Shown here in pieces: positions 18,458 through 27,104 of a stretch of 64,000 bases of DNA. Positions within the stretch are counted from its first letter, which is position 1, and each line of letters opens with the position of its first letter. Source of the DNA: Nocardioides sp. Soil805. Its GTDB lineage: Bacteria > Actinomycetota > Actinomycetes > Propionibacteriales > Nocardioidaceae. The translations under genes and the position numbers were made by a program. The notes beneath the pieces are model-generated. The model was not told the DNA's origin and searched no databases. It worked only from the letters and a program-made list of their open reading frames with translations. The stretch spans positions 67,498 through 131,497 of the forward strand of contig NZ_LMSU01000001.1 of NCBI RefSeq assembly GCF_001429625.1, given 5' to 3'.

Positions 18458-19693
18458 GTGCCCCGTCAGCTGCGAGAGGTCGTCTTCGTCGACGGCGTGC
18501 GCACCCCGTTCGGCAAGGCCAAGGGCCAGTACGCCGAGACGCGCGCCGACGACCTCGTCATCAAGTGCATCCGCGACCTCATGCGTCGCAACCCGTCGCT
18601 GCCCCCCGAGCGGGTCGACGAGGTGGCCATCGCCGCCACCACGCAGATCGGCGACCAGGGCCTCACCATCGGCCGCACGGCCGCCCTGCTGGCCGGCCTG
18701 CCCCAGAGCGTCCCCGGCTTCGCCATCGACCGGATGTGCGCCGGCGCGATGACCGCCGTGACCACCACCGCCTCCGGCATCGCCTTCGGTGCCTACGACG
18801 TCGCCATCGCCGGCGGCGTCGAGCACATGGGCCGCCACCCGATGGGCGAGGGCGTGGACCCCAACCCGCGCATCCTCTCCGAGCGGATCGTCAACCCCGA
18901 CGCCCTCGTGATGGGCAAGACCGCGGAGAACCTCCACGACCGCTACCCCTCGATCACCAAGGAGCGCGTCGACACCTACGCCGTGCGCTCGCAGCAGAAG
19001 ACCAAGGCGGCGTACGACGCGGGCACGCTGCAGCGCGACCTCGTCCCGGTCGCCACCCGCTCGGCCGAGGCCGGCTGGGGCCTGGCCACCAGCGACGAGC
19101 CCATGCGGCCCGAGACGACCATGGAGACCCTGGCGAGCCTCAAGACCCCGTTCCGCTCGCACGGCAAGGTGACCGCCGGCAACGCCGCGGGCATCAACGA
19201 CGGCGCCACCGCCGCGCTGCTGGCCGACGAGGAGACCGCGCGCGAGCTCGGCCTCCCGGTCCGGATGCGCCTGGTGTCCTTCTCGTTCGTGGGCGTCGAG
19301 CCCGAGGTCATGGGCGCCGGCCCGATCCCGGCGACCGAGAAGGCGCTGTCCCAGGCCGGCCTCACCATCGACGACATCCAGGCCTTCGAGGTCAACGAGG
19401 CGTTCGCCGTGCAGGTGCTCGCCTTCCTGGAGCACTTCGGCATCGCCGACGACGACACCCGCGTGAACCCCTACGGCGGCGCCATCGCCATGGGTCACCC
19501 GCTGGCCTCCTCGGGCGTGCGCCTGATGACCCAGCTCGCCCGCCAGTTCGAGGAGCGCCCCGAGGTCCGCTACGGCCTCACCACCATGTGCATCGGCATC
19601 GGCATGGGCGGCACCGTGATCTGGGAGAACCCGCACTGGACCCTTCGACAGGCTCAGGACGGCGCCGACACCACCGAGGGAGACACCAAGTGA
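18458..19693 (+). CDS. fadA: Acetyl-CoA acyltransferase (3-ketoacyl-CoA thiolase), FadA
   Basis: 411-residue thiolase of the beta-oxidation complex: Cys94 in DRMCAGAMTA, NEAF (FEVNEAFAVQ), His in MGHPLASSGVRL and the second Cys in TTMCIGIGMGG. GTG start at 18458 after AGGAGAA. The TGA overlaps the fadB GTG (GTGA). The last residues are unusual: after the conserved GGTVIWENPHW a 19-bp dispersed repeat (19642-19660) encodes part of TLRQAQDG, so the C-terminal tail appears to have been extended or replaced by repeat DNA. The catalytic core is intact. Confidence 0.95.
   Translation: MPRQLREVVFVDGVRTPFGKAKGQYAETRADDLVIKCIRDLMRRNPSLPPERVDEVAIAATTQIGDQGLTIGRTAALLAGLPQSVPGFAIDRMCAGAMTAVTTTASGIAFGAYDVAIAGGVEHMGRHPMGEGVDPNPRILSERIVNPDALVMGKTAENLHDRYPSITKERVDTYAVRSQQKTKAAYDAGTLQRDLVPVATRSAEAGWGLATSDEPMRPETTMETLASLKTPFRSHGKVTAGNAAGINDGATAALLADEETARELGLPVRMRLVSFSFVGVEPEVMGAGPIPATEKALSQAGLTIDDIQAFEVNEAFAVQVLAFLEHFGIADDDTRVNPYGGAIAMGHPLASSGVRLMTQLARQFEERPEVRYGLTTMCIGIGMGGTVIWENPHWTLRQAQDGADTTEGDTK
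19642..19660 (+). repeat. Dispersed 19-bp element inside the fadA 3' end
   Basis: CCTTCGACAGGCTCAGGAC lies in frame at codons about 395-401 of fadA. A copy with one difference (CCTTCGACGGGCTCAGGAC) is inside acnA on the opposite strand at 39911-39929. I know similar TTCGACnnGCTCAG elements as abundant dispersed repeats in high-GC genomes; the copy number here cannot be counted from the window. Confidence 0.7.
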
Positions 19694-21792
19694 GCACGCC
19701 CGACCTGACCAGCCTCCTCGCCCGTGCCGAGGAGATCTCCTCCGACGCCGAGCGCGTGACCGCCGCCCACCTGCGGAAGGTCGCCCTGCCGCCCGTCGAG
19801 GGCACGACCTCGACGATCGGCCTGATCACCCTCGACAACGGCGAGGACCACACCAGGCCGAACACCTTCGGCCCCCGTTCGCTGCTGGCGCTCAACGCCG
19901 CCATCGACGAGGCGCTGGCCGACGACACGATCACCGCGATCGGCGTGACCGGCAAGCCCTTCATCCTGGCCGCCGGCGCCGACCTCACCTCGATCCAGGG
20001 CGGCGGGCCCGACGCGGTGCGCGTCGTCGCCGAGCTCGGCCACGCGGTCTTCCGCAAGCTGGGCGAGGGCGGCAAGCCGTCGTTCGGCTTCATCAACGGG
20101 CTCGCGCTCGGCGGCGGCCTCGAGGTGGCGCTGCACTGCACCTACCGCACCGTCATGGACTCCGCGCCGGCCCTCGGCCTGCCCGAGGTCATGCTCGGCC
20201 TCGTGCCCGGCTGGGGCGGCGCCTACCTGGTGCCGCAGCTCGTCGGCCCCGACAAGGCCGTCACGGTGATCCTCGAGAACCCCCTCAACAACGGCAAGAC
20301 CCTCGGCGGGAAGGCGGCGTACGACCTCGGCCTGGCCGACGCCGTGTTCGGCGGCGCCGACTTCCTCGAGCAGTCGCTGCTGTGGGCCTCGCGCGTGCTG
20401 GCCGGCACCGTGACCGTCGAGCGTCCGGAGGTCGACCGGGACGCCTGGGACGCCGCGATCACCCGCGCCGAGGGCATCGTCGCCGCGAAGACCGGTGGCG
20501 CCTCGCCGGCCGCGAGGAAGGCCGTCGAGCTGATCGCCGGCGCCCGCGACGCCGACCGGGACGCGGGCTTCGCCGCCGAGGACGACGCCCTCGAGGCGAT
20601 GTCGCGCACCCCCGAGCTGATCGCCAGCCTCTACGCCTTCGACCTCGTGCAGAAGCGGGCCAAGCGGCCCGCCGGTGCTCCCGACAAGGCCCTGGCCCGT
20701 CCGGTCACGAAGGTCGGGATCGTCGGCGCCGGGCTCATGGCCAGCCAGCTGGCGCTGCTGTTCGTACGCCGCCTCGAGGTGCCCGTGGTCCTCACCGACC
20801 TCGACCAGGAGCGCGCCGACAAGGGCGTCGCCTACGTGCACGCCGAGATCGACAAGCTGCTCGCCAAGGGCCGGGGCTACAACCAGGACAAGGCCAACCG
20901 GCACAAGGCGCTCGTCACCGGGGCCACCGACAAGCAGGCCGCCTTCGGCGACGCCGACTTCGTCATCGAGGCCGTCTTCGAGGAGATGTCGGTCAAGAAG
21001 TCCGTGTTCGCCGACGTCGAGAAGGTCGTCAGCAGCGAGTGCGTGCTGGCGACCAACACGTCGTCGCTGTCGATCACCGAGATGGCCGCCGAGCTCGAGC
21101 ACCCCGAGCGGGTCGTGGGCTTCCACTTCTTCAACCCGGTCGCGGTGATGCCGCTGCTCGAGATCGTCAAGGGCGAGCAGACCGACGACGCCACGCTGGC
21201 CACGGCCTTCGCCACCGGCAAGGCGCTGAAGAAGACGACGATCCTGGTCAAGGACAGCCCGTCCTTCATCGTCAACCGCCTCCTCGGCCGCTTCATGGGC
21301 GAGGTCGGCCGGATCGTCGACGAGGGCACCCCCGTGGACGTGGCGGACAGCGCGTTCGCGGGCGTGGCCCCGATGCCACCCTTCATGCTGCTGTCGCTCG
21401 TGGGTCCGGCGATCGCGCTGCACAACAACGAGACGCTGCACCGGGCGTTCCCGGAGCGCTTCTACGTCTCCCCCGCCCTCGAGCGGGTCGTGGCGGCACG
21501 CAAGCCCGGCTACTACGGCGCGGACGGCGCGCTGGACCCCGAGGTCCTCGACATGCTCGAGAAGCCGGCCCCGCCGGTGGAGCTGAGCGCTCCCGAGGTC
21601 CGCGAGCGGGTCCTGTCCGGCCTGGCCCAGGAGGCGAGGCTGATGCTCGACGAGGGCGTCGTCGCCGCCCCCGAGGACCTGGACCTGGCGATGATCACCG
21701 GCGCCGGGTTCTCGTTCTGGAACGGCGGCCTGACCATGCTGCTCGACATCTCGGGCATCTCCGAGAAGGTCAACGGCACCCGCTTCCACTGA
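19690..21792 (+). CDS. fadB: Fatty-acid oxidation multifunctional protein: enoyl-CoA hydratase / 3-hydroxyacyl-CoA dehydrogenase
   Basis: 700 residues. The N-terminal crotonase domain has the oxyanion segments AAGADLTSIQGG and NGLALGGGLEVALHC and the acidic motif GLPEVMLGLVPGWGG. The dehydrogenase half starts with the NAD loop VGIVGAGLMASQLA (about 342), then LATNTSSLSITEMAAEL and VGFHFFNPVAVMPLLEIVKG with the catalytic His, followed by two C-terminal helical domains. With FadA it carries out hydration, dehydrogenation and thiolysis. GTG start at 19690 overlaps the fadA stop. Slightly atypical: LMAS where GxG(x)MG(S/A) is usual. Confidence 0.95.
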   Translation: MSTPDLTSLLARAEEISSDAERVTAAHLRKVALPPVEGTTSTIGLITLDNGEDHTRPNTFGPRSLLALNAAIDEALADDTITAIGVTGKPFILAAGADLTSIQGGGPDAVRVVAELGHAVFRKLGEGGKPSFGFINGLALGGGLEVALHCTYRTVMDSAPALGLPEVMLGLVPGWGGAYLVPQLVGPDKAVTVILENPLNNGKTLGGKAAYDLGLADAVFGGADFLEQSLLWASRVLAGTVTVERPEVDRDAWDAAITRAEGIVAAKTGGASPAARKAVELIAGARDADRDAGFAAEDDALEAMSRTPELIASLYAFDLVQKRAKRPAGAPDKALARPVTKVGIVGAGLMASQLALLFVRRLEVPVVLTDLDQERADKGVAYVHAEIDKLLAKGRGYNQDKANRHKALVTGATDKQAAFGDADFVIEAVFEEMSVKKSVFADVEKVVSSECVLATNTSSLSITEMAAELEHPERVVGFHFFNPVAVMPLLEIVKGEQTDDATLATAFATGKALKKTTILVKDSPSFIVNRLLGRFMGEVGRIVDEGTPVDVADSAFAGVAPMPPFMLLSLVGPAIALHNNETLHRAFPERFYVSPALERVVAARKPGYYGADGALDPEVLDMLEKPAPPVELSAPEVRERVLSGLAQEARLMLDEGVVAAPEDLDLAMITGAGFSFWNGGLTMLLDISGISEKVNGTRFH

Positions 21793-21807
21793 TCCACCCC
21801 GCACGAG

Positions 21808-21846
21808 CTCCGGGCCGGCTCCACCTCCTCGTGGGCCGGCCCGGAG
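21808..21846 (+). terminator. Terminator hairpin after fadAB
   Basis: CTCCGGGCCGGC (21808-21819) and GCCGGCCCGGAG (21835-21846) form a perfect 12-bp stem with a 15-base loop, 15 bases after the fadB stop. There is no U-tract. The remaining sequence up to the next start (21976) shows nothing else convincing. Confidence 0.7.
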
Positions 21847-21975
21847 GCGTGCCCGGCATGGTCATTCCGGGTCAGCCGGAGACACCCGTTAGGACCCTGC
21901 CCAGGATCTCCTGACAGGCCTACGGTCGCGAGGAGTGCCGTCACCAGGACGCCACACCGAGGCCGGGGGGCCCAC

Positions 21976-23724
21976 ATGCACGTACGAATCCGTCGCGTCC
22001 TCGCGACATCGGCAGTGGGGGTCCTCCTCGCTGCCGCCACGACGACCGCGGCGTACGCCGACGACGTCGCCAACACCATCGACGCCAGCGTCGACGCCGC
22101 GGCCGAGCAGATGTCGCTCACCGCCGGAGGCGTCAATGGGAGCACCACGCTCGTCGTCGCACCGGCCAACGGCGACGGCAAGTCGGGCTGCAACCTGACG
22201 GCCCAGACGACCGCGACCTTCGAGCTCAACACCTCGAACGCCGCCGCCGCGACCGTCTCGCCGGCCTCGGTGACGTTCGCGTCCTGCGGAGAGGTGAAGA
22301 CCGTCACGGTCACCCCGCACGCCGCGGGCAGTGCCACGATCACGCTCAGGCAGACCGCCAACAGCTCCCAGGGCACCTTCAACGTCGCCCCGGCCACCTT
22401 CGCGGTGACGGTCTCCGCTCCCGTCGCCACCAACACGCCGCCCGTCGTCGGAGTGACCGGCTTCGCCGACGGTGCGAGCTACGAGCTCGGCGTCGACACC
22501 CTGCCCACCCCGGGCTGCTCGGTGCAGGACGCCGAGGACAGCGGAGAGTCCGCGTCGCCCACGGTGACCCCGGTGCTCGACGCACTCGGCATCGGCACCA
22601 CCACCGCCACGTGCAGCTACACCGACCGCGGCGGACTCACCTCCAGCGCGTCCGCGTCGTACTCCACGGCCGACACACTGGCCCCGACGATCGAGCGTGT
22701 CTCGGTGCTGCCGGCGGCCAACGGGGCCGGCTGGAACAGCAGCCCCGTGACCGCGACGTGGGCCTGCGCCGACGCCGGCACCGGGGTCCTGTCGGAGACC
22801 GTCTCGGGGACCACCGCCGGCGAGGGCGCCTCGCTGTCCCTGACCGGTACGTGCACGGACCGTGCCGGCCACTCCGCCAGCGACACGGTCGACGGCATCG
22901 CCGTCGACCTCACCGCACCGGCGATCTCGATCGGCCGCAACCCCGCCGCCAACGCCGCCGGCTGGAACAACGGTGACGTCACCGTCGCCTGGACCTGCAC
23001 CGACGAACTCTCGGGTCCCACCGACGAGGGCGGGTCGACCGTGCTGGGAGAGGGTGCCGACCAGTCCGCCTCGGGCACGTGCACCGACCTCGCCGGCAAC
23101 ACGGCCTCGGGCCAGGTGAGTGACGTCGACGTCGACAAGACCGCTCCCACCGTGTCCTGGACGGCTCCGATCGCCGACGGGGCCTCGTTCTACTTCGGGT
23201 CGGTGCCCTCGGCGCCCGGGTGCACGGCGTCCGACCAGCTGTCCGGGCTCTCCGGCGGGTGCTCGGTCACCGGCCACCTCACCTCGGTCGGCACGCACAC
23301 GGTCACGGCCACCGCGACCGACGTGGCCGGCAACGAGTCCGCCCTGCGCAGCACCTACACGGTCCGCGCCTGGACCATCGGCGGCTTCTACAAGCCCGTC
23401 GACATGAACGGCGTGCTCAACACCGTCAAGAACGGCTCGACCGTGCCGCTCAAGTTCGAGGTCTTCGCCGGCTCCACGGAGCTCACCAGCACCAGTGCGG
23501 TGGCAGCGGTGTTCTCGGTCAAGGGCATCACCTGCCCGGGCGCGAGCACGCCCACCGACGACGTCGAGCTGACCACGACCGGTGGCACGAGCTTCCGGTA
23601 CGACGCGACGGGCGGCCAGTTCGTCCAGAACTGGCAGACGCCCAAGAAGGCAGGCGCCTGCTACTCCGTCAGCACCACGACGGCCGACGGCTCCAGCGTG
23701 TCCGCCAGCTTCCAGCTGAAGTAG
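21976..23724 (+). CDS. Secreted Ig-like repeat protein with C-terminal PxKF domain
   Basis: 582 residues with signal peptide MHVRIRRVLATSAVGVLLAAATTTAAYA. The mature protein is Ser/Thr/Gly rich and built of beta-sandwich-like repeats with conserved Cys pairs: about 140-230 (GCSVQDAEDSG ... ATCSYTDRGG), 230-310 and 315-390 (both with AGWN(S/N)(S/G) followed by W(A/T)C(A/T)D and GTCTDRAGH or GTCTDLAGN), then a domain near 390-465. The end has GFYKPVDMNGVLNTVKNGST and VPLKFEVF, the PxKF motif of actinobacterial surface proteins. No sortase signal. Likely an extracellular structural or binding protein; function unknown. Confidence 0.8.
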   Translation: MHVRIRRVLATSAVGVLLAAATTTAAYADDVANTIDASVDAAAEQMSLTAGGVNGSTTLVVAPANGDGKSGCNLTAQTTATFELNTSNAAAATVSPASVTFASCGEVKTVTVTPHAAGSATITLRQTANSSQGTFNVAPATFAVTVSAPVATNTPPVVGVTGFADGASYELGVDTLPTPGCSVQDAEDSGESASPTVTPVLDALGIGTTTATCSYTDRGGLTSSASASYSTADTLAPTIERVSVLPAANGAGWNSSPVTATWACADAGTGVLSETVSGTTAGEGASLSLTGTCTDRAGHSASDTVDGIAVDLTAPAISIGRNPAANAAGWNNGDVTVAWTCTDELSGPTDEGGSTVLGEGADQSASGTCTDLAGNTASGQVSDVDVDKTAPTVSWTAPIADGASFYFGSVPSAPGCTASDQLSGLSGGCSVTGHLTSVGTHTVTATATDVAGNESALRSTYTVRAWTIGGFYKPVDMNGVLNTVKNGSTVPLKFEVFAGSTELTSTSAVAAVFSVKGITCPGASTPTDDVELTTTGGTSFRYDATGGQFVQNWQTPKKAGACYSVSTTTADGSSVSASFQLK

Positions 23725-23738
23725 CACGACCAGGGGGC

Positions 23739-23772
23739 GAGGGGTGTCGGACCGGGCGGTCCGGCACCCCTC
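23739..23772 (+). terminator. Terminator hairpin after the PxKF gene
   Basis: GAGGGGTGTCGGACC and GGTCCGGCACCCCTC form a 15-bp stem with one G-T pair and loop GGGC, 14 bases after the stop. It separates this gene from the ECF promoter 14 bp further on. Confidence 0.75.
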
Positions 23773-23785
23773 TCCCGTCGTCCCC

Positions 23786-23811
23786 GAACCTTTTGGCACA
23801 GTCGGGTCGTC
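23786..23811 (+). promoter_or_regulatory. Putative ECF-type promoter of the sigma factor gene
   Basis: GAACC (23786-23790), a 17-bp spacer and CGTC (23808-23811) resemble the AAC-type -35 and CGT-type -10 of extracytoplasmic-function sigma promoters. It lies about 40 bp before the sigma factor start, so autoregulation is likely. The assignment is by motif only. Confidence 0.5.
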
Positions 23812-23852
23812 ATGTCGGGTGACCCACCCCGACGACTCCCCCAGGAGCCCCG

Positions 23853-24404
23853 ATGTCCCGACGCGATCCGGCGGCCTTCGCCGAGTTCGTGGCCGCCCGG
23901 TCCGCCGCCCTGCACCGTTCGGCGTACCTCATGGTCGGCGAGCGGCAGCTCGCCCAGGACCTCCTGCAGGAGGCCCTCACCAAGACGTACGTCGCGTGGC
24001 CCACGCTGCGTGACCCGGCCAGGGCCGAGGCGTACACCCGCAAGGTGATCACCACGACCGCGATCTCCTGGTACCGCCGCAAGTCCTGGCAGGAGCGTCC
24101 CAGCGACACCATCCCGGAGCGGTCCACCGAGGAGTCCGCGGCGGGGATGGCCGACGACCAGGCCCGCCGCGACTGGGTGTGGGCCGCGCTGCAGGCCCTG
24201 CCGCCGCGCCAGCGGGCCGCCGTCGTGCTGCGTTACTACGAGGACCTCACCGAGGCTCAGACGGCCGCGGCGATGGGCTGCGCCGTCGGCACCGTCAAGA
24301 GCCAGGTGCACGCGGCCCTGGCCACCCTCCGTACGACCCTCGACTCCCACGGCGGCGAGCACCTCGAGCTGCTCCCCCACGACCTGATGGCGGTGACCCG
24401 ATGA
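23853..24404 (+). CDS. SigE-family ECF RNA polymerase sigma factor
   Basis: 183 residues. Region 2 is AALHRSAYLMVGERQLAQDLLQEALTKTYVAW, region 4 is ALQALPPRQRAAVVLRYYEDLTEAQTAAAMGCAVGTVKSQVHAAL. This is the actinobacterial SigE-family (TIGR02983) type: short, without the extra domains of ECF41. It probably directs its own operon from the GAACC/CGTC promoter upstream. Its stop overlaps the ATG of the following membrane gene (ATGA), the usual place for a controlling partner. Confidence 0.92.
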   Translation: MSRRDPAAFAEFVAARSAALHRSAYLMVGERQLAQDLLQEALTKTYVAWPTLRDPARAEAYTRKVITTTAISWYRRKSWQERPSDTIPERSTEESAAGMADDQARRDWVWAALQALPPRQRAAVVLRYYEDLTEAQTAAAMGCAVGTVKSQVHAALATLRTTLDSHGGEHLELLPHDLMAVTR

Positions 24405-25522
24405 CCGGAATCCTCGAGGACGTCCTGCACGACCGTGCCGACTCCCTGGCCGCGCCCGACCTCGACGTGGCCGCCATGGTCCGCGACGGTGAACGTCGGG
24501 CCCGCCGAGGACGCGTGGGGGTGATCGCGGCCGTGGCGGCTTCCGTGGCAGTGGTGGGCGCCCTCGCCGTCCCGGCAGTGCTCCCGGACCGCGAGCCCGG
24601 CTCCACGGTCGCGGTCCAGCCCCGGGCGGAACCTCTCGTCTACGCCGTGGGGACGTCCATCCACGACGGCGACACCGTGATCGACACGGGCGTCAGGATC
24701 CGCGCGCTCGTCCAGACCGAGAGCGGGTACGTCGTGAGCGATGCGGCCGGAGACGTCCTCGTCGTCTCCGGGGAGGGGACCGACCGGGTCGGACGCCTTG
24801 CCGACGGCGAGCACCCTCGCTTCCAGACCGACGGTGACCTGGTGGCGTGGGTCGACGCGAGCGACGGCGGGAGCATCGCCGCCCTGGACGTGTCGGAGGG
24901 CACGACCGTCGAGGTCGCGTTGGCGAGCTGGCCGGGCCGGACCGTCGTCGCGGGGGTCGAGCGCGAGCTCGGCGGCGCCGCCCAGGTCGCCGCCGTGGAC
25001 GGGCGCACGGTCTACGTCAGCGACCGGCGCGGCGTGCTCGCCTGGGACCCCTTCGGGTCGGGAGGGACGTCCCTGGTCGCCGGCCCCGACGGCGCCGAGG
25101 TGGAGGTCGTGGACGTCCAGAACGGCGTGTTCGCCTACCACGTGCGCGGCGGCACGCCGGCGGCCAAGACCGAGGAGTTCCGGGTCGGCACCGACCTGCG
25201 CACCGGACGGGTCCTCCCCGTCTGGGGCGGTCGGCTCTCCCCCGACGGGGGGCACCTGATCTCCGAGACCGCCGACGTCAACCACGTCTACGACACCGCA
25301 GACGGCCGGCGGCTGCCGTTCGACGAGGGTGGCTACGCGTTCCTGGTGGGTTACCGGTGGCTGGACGAGGACACCTACGCCGGCCTCGGGCTGGCGACGA
25401 TGGAGTCGACGACCCCGGACCTCCTCACCTGCGAGGTCGCCACCGGCGCCTGCACCCTCGCGGTCGGGCGTCCGGCCTCCGTCGAGGACGGACTCGTCCT
25501 GCCGATCTCCGAGGGCTGGTGA
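24401..25522 (+). CDS. Single-pass membrane protein with extracellular propeller-like domain, partner of SigE-family sigma factor
   Basis: 373 residues. Short cytoplasmic N-terminus (1 to about 35, MTGILEDVLHDRADSLAAPD), one membrane helix (VIAAVAASVAVVGALAVPAV), then a long extracytoplasmic region with repeating strand blocks (GYVVSDAAGDVLVVSGEG, GRTVYVSDRRGVLAWDP) like a TolB/WD-type propeller. Translational coupling with the sigma gene suggests that it senses an outside signal and binds the sigma factor, but no zinc anti-sigma motif is present. An analogous pair is at 33.3-35.1 kb. Confidence 0.7.
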   Translation: MTGILEDVLHDRADSLAAPDLDVAAMVRDGERRARRGRVGVIAAVAASVAVVGALAVPAVLPDREPGSTVAVQPRAEPLVYAVGTSIHDGDTVIDTGVRIRALVQTESGYVVSDAAGDVLVVSGEGTDRVGRLADGEHPRFQTDGDLVAWVDASDGGSIAALDVSEGTTVEVALASWPGRTVVAGVERELGGAAQVAAVDGRTVYVSDRRGVLAWDPFGSGGTSLVAGPDGAEVEVVDVQNGVFAYHVRGGTPAAKTEEFRVGTDLRTGRVLPVWGGRLSPDGGHLISETADVNHVYDTADGRRLPFDEGGYAFLVGYRWLDEDTYAGLGLATMESTTPDLLTCEVATGACTLAVGRPASVEDGLVLPISEGW

Positions 25523-25555
25523 GGGGCGGTCCGACCGGACCGGGCGACCAGGTCC

Positions 25556-27055
25556 TCAGCTGCTCGCGCGCTCCGATGCCCGCTCGGCGCGCGCGAGCCG
25601 GCTGTGGGTGCGCCCGTAGGCGGCGTAGACGACCAACCCGATGGCCATCCAGATGAAGAACCGCACCCACGTCTCGCCGATCAGGTTGAGCATCAGGTAG
25701 CCGCACAGCAGCACCGACAGCGTCGCCACGACGTACACCGCAGGGGTGCGGAAGGCCCGCGGCAGGTCCGGGCGGGTGCGCCGCAGCACCAGCACGCCGA
25801 CCGAGACGAGCATGAACGCGAACAGGGTGCCGATGCTCACCAGGTCACCCAGCGTCGCGAAGTCGACGAAGCCCGCCAGCAGGGCGACGCCGGTGCCGGT
25901 GATGGCCGTCATGACGTACGGCGTGCCGAAGCGCGGGTGCACCTTGGCGAGGGCCGGGGGCAGCAGGCCGTCGCGGGCCATCGCGAAGGCCACCCGGGTC
26001 TGGCCCAGCATCAGGATGAGCACGACGACGGTCAGCCCGATGGTGGCGCCGACGGCGATGATGTTGCCGATCCACTCCACGCCGACCTTGTCGAAGGCGG
26101 TCGCGAGGGGCGCCGGGTCGTTGGGGTCGATGTCGCGGTAGTCCTGCATGCCCGTGATCACCAGGCAGACCGCGATGTAGAGCACGGTGACGATCGCGAG
26201 CGAGCCGAGGATGCCGATCGGCACGTTCTTCTGGGGGTTGCGGGTCTCCTCCGCGGTGGTGGCGACGACGTCGAAGCCGATGAAGGCGAAGAACACGATC
26301 GCGGCGCCGGCGATGACGCCGGCGACGCCGAACACCGCCGGCTCGAGGCCGAAGATGCTGCTGATGAGCGGGGTCTTCCAGAAGCCGCCCTCGGCGCCGC
26401 CGGTGGGCTCGCTCGGCGGGATGAAGGGGCTGTAGTTGGCGGTGTTGACGTACGTGACGCCGACGACGATGACCAGCGCGACCACGGCGAGCTTGATGGC
26501 CACGACGATCTGGTTGACCCGGCTCGAGAGCTTGACGCCGCCGATGAGCACCCCGGCCACCAGCAGCGCGATGATCATCGCGGGCAGGTCCACCACCCCC
26601 TCGGCGGCGGAGCCGATCGACGCCGGGACCTCGAAGGGCGTGCCCTCCAGCACGTTCTGGAGGTAGCCCGAGAAGCCCACCGACAGCGCCGAGGCACCCA
26701 CGGTGAACTCCAGCACCAGGTCCCAGCCGATGATCCAGGCGACCAGCTCACCGAACGTCGCGTAGCTGAAGGTGTACGCCGAGCCGGCCACCGGCACGGT
26801 GGAGGCGAACTCGGCGTAGCAGAGCGCGGCCAGCGCACAGGCCGCGCCGGCGATGGCGAAGGAGATCGCGATGGCGGGGCCGGCGTTGGTGGCGGCCACC
26901 ACGCCGGTGTAGACGAAGATGCCGGCGCCGATGATGACGCCGACGCCGAAGATCGTCAGGTCGAGGGCGCCGAGGTTCTTCTTGAGCCGGTGCTCCGGCT
27001 CCTCGGTCTCGGCGATGGACTGCTCGACAGACTTCGTCCGGAAGAGGCTGCTCAT
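25556..27055 (-). CDS. APC-family amino acid permease (cationic amino acid transporter type)
   Basis: 499 residues with about 12 to 14 membrane helices. The N-terminal signature GVGVIIGAGIFVYTGVVAATNAGPAIAISF is that of the cationic amino acid/YfnA group, followed by CYAEFASTVPVAGSAYTFSYATFGE and GFDVVATTAEETRNPQKNVP. It imports amino acids by proton symport; substrate not determinable. Cytoplasmic N-terminus acidic and charged. It is monocistronic as far as can be seen, 49 bp downstream of dxs. Confidence 0.9.
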   Translation of the reverse strand: MSSLFRTKSVEQSIAETEEPEHRLKKNLGALDLTIFGVGVIIGAGIFVYTGVVAATNAGPAIAISFAIAGAACALAALCYAEFASTVPVAGSAYTFSYATFGELVAWIIGWDLVLEFTVGASALSVGFSGYLQNVLEGTPFEVPASIGSAAEGVVDLPAMIIALLVAGVLIGGVKLSSRVNQIVVAIKLAVVALVIVVGVTYVNTANYSPFIPPSEPTGGAEGGFWKTPLISSIFGLEPAVFGVAGVIAGAAIVFFAFIGFDVVATTAEETRNPQKNVPIGILGSLAIVTVLYIAVCLVITGMQDYRDIDPNDPAPLATAFDKVGVEWIGNIIAVGATIGLTVVVLILMLGQTRVAFAMARDGLLPPALAKVHPRFGTPYVMTAITGTGVALLAGFVDFATLGDLVSIGTLFAFMLVSVGVLVLRRTRPDLPRAFRTPAVYVVATLSVLLCGYLMLNLIGETWVRFFIWMAIGLVVYAAYGRTHSRLARAERASERASS

Positions 27056-27104
27056 CCGGGCAACCTACCGAGCGCGGACGGCTACTGGCGAGTCATCCGG
27101 CGCG

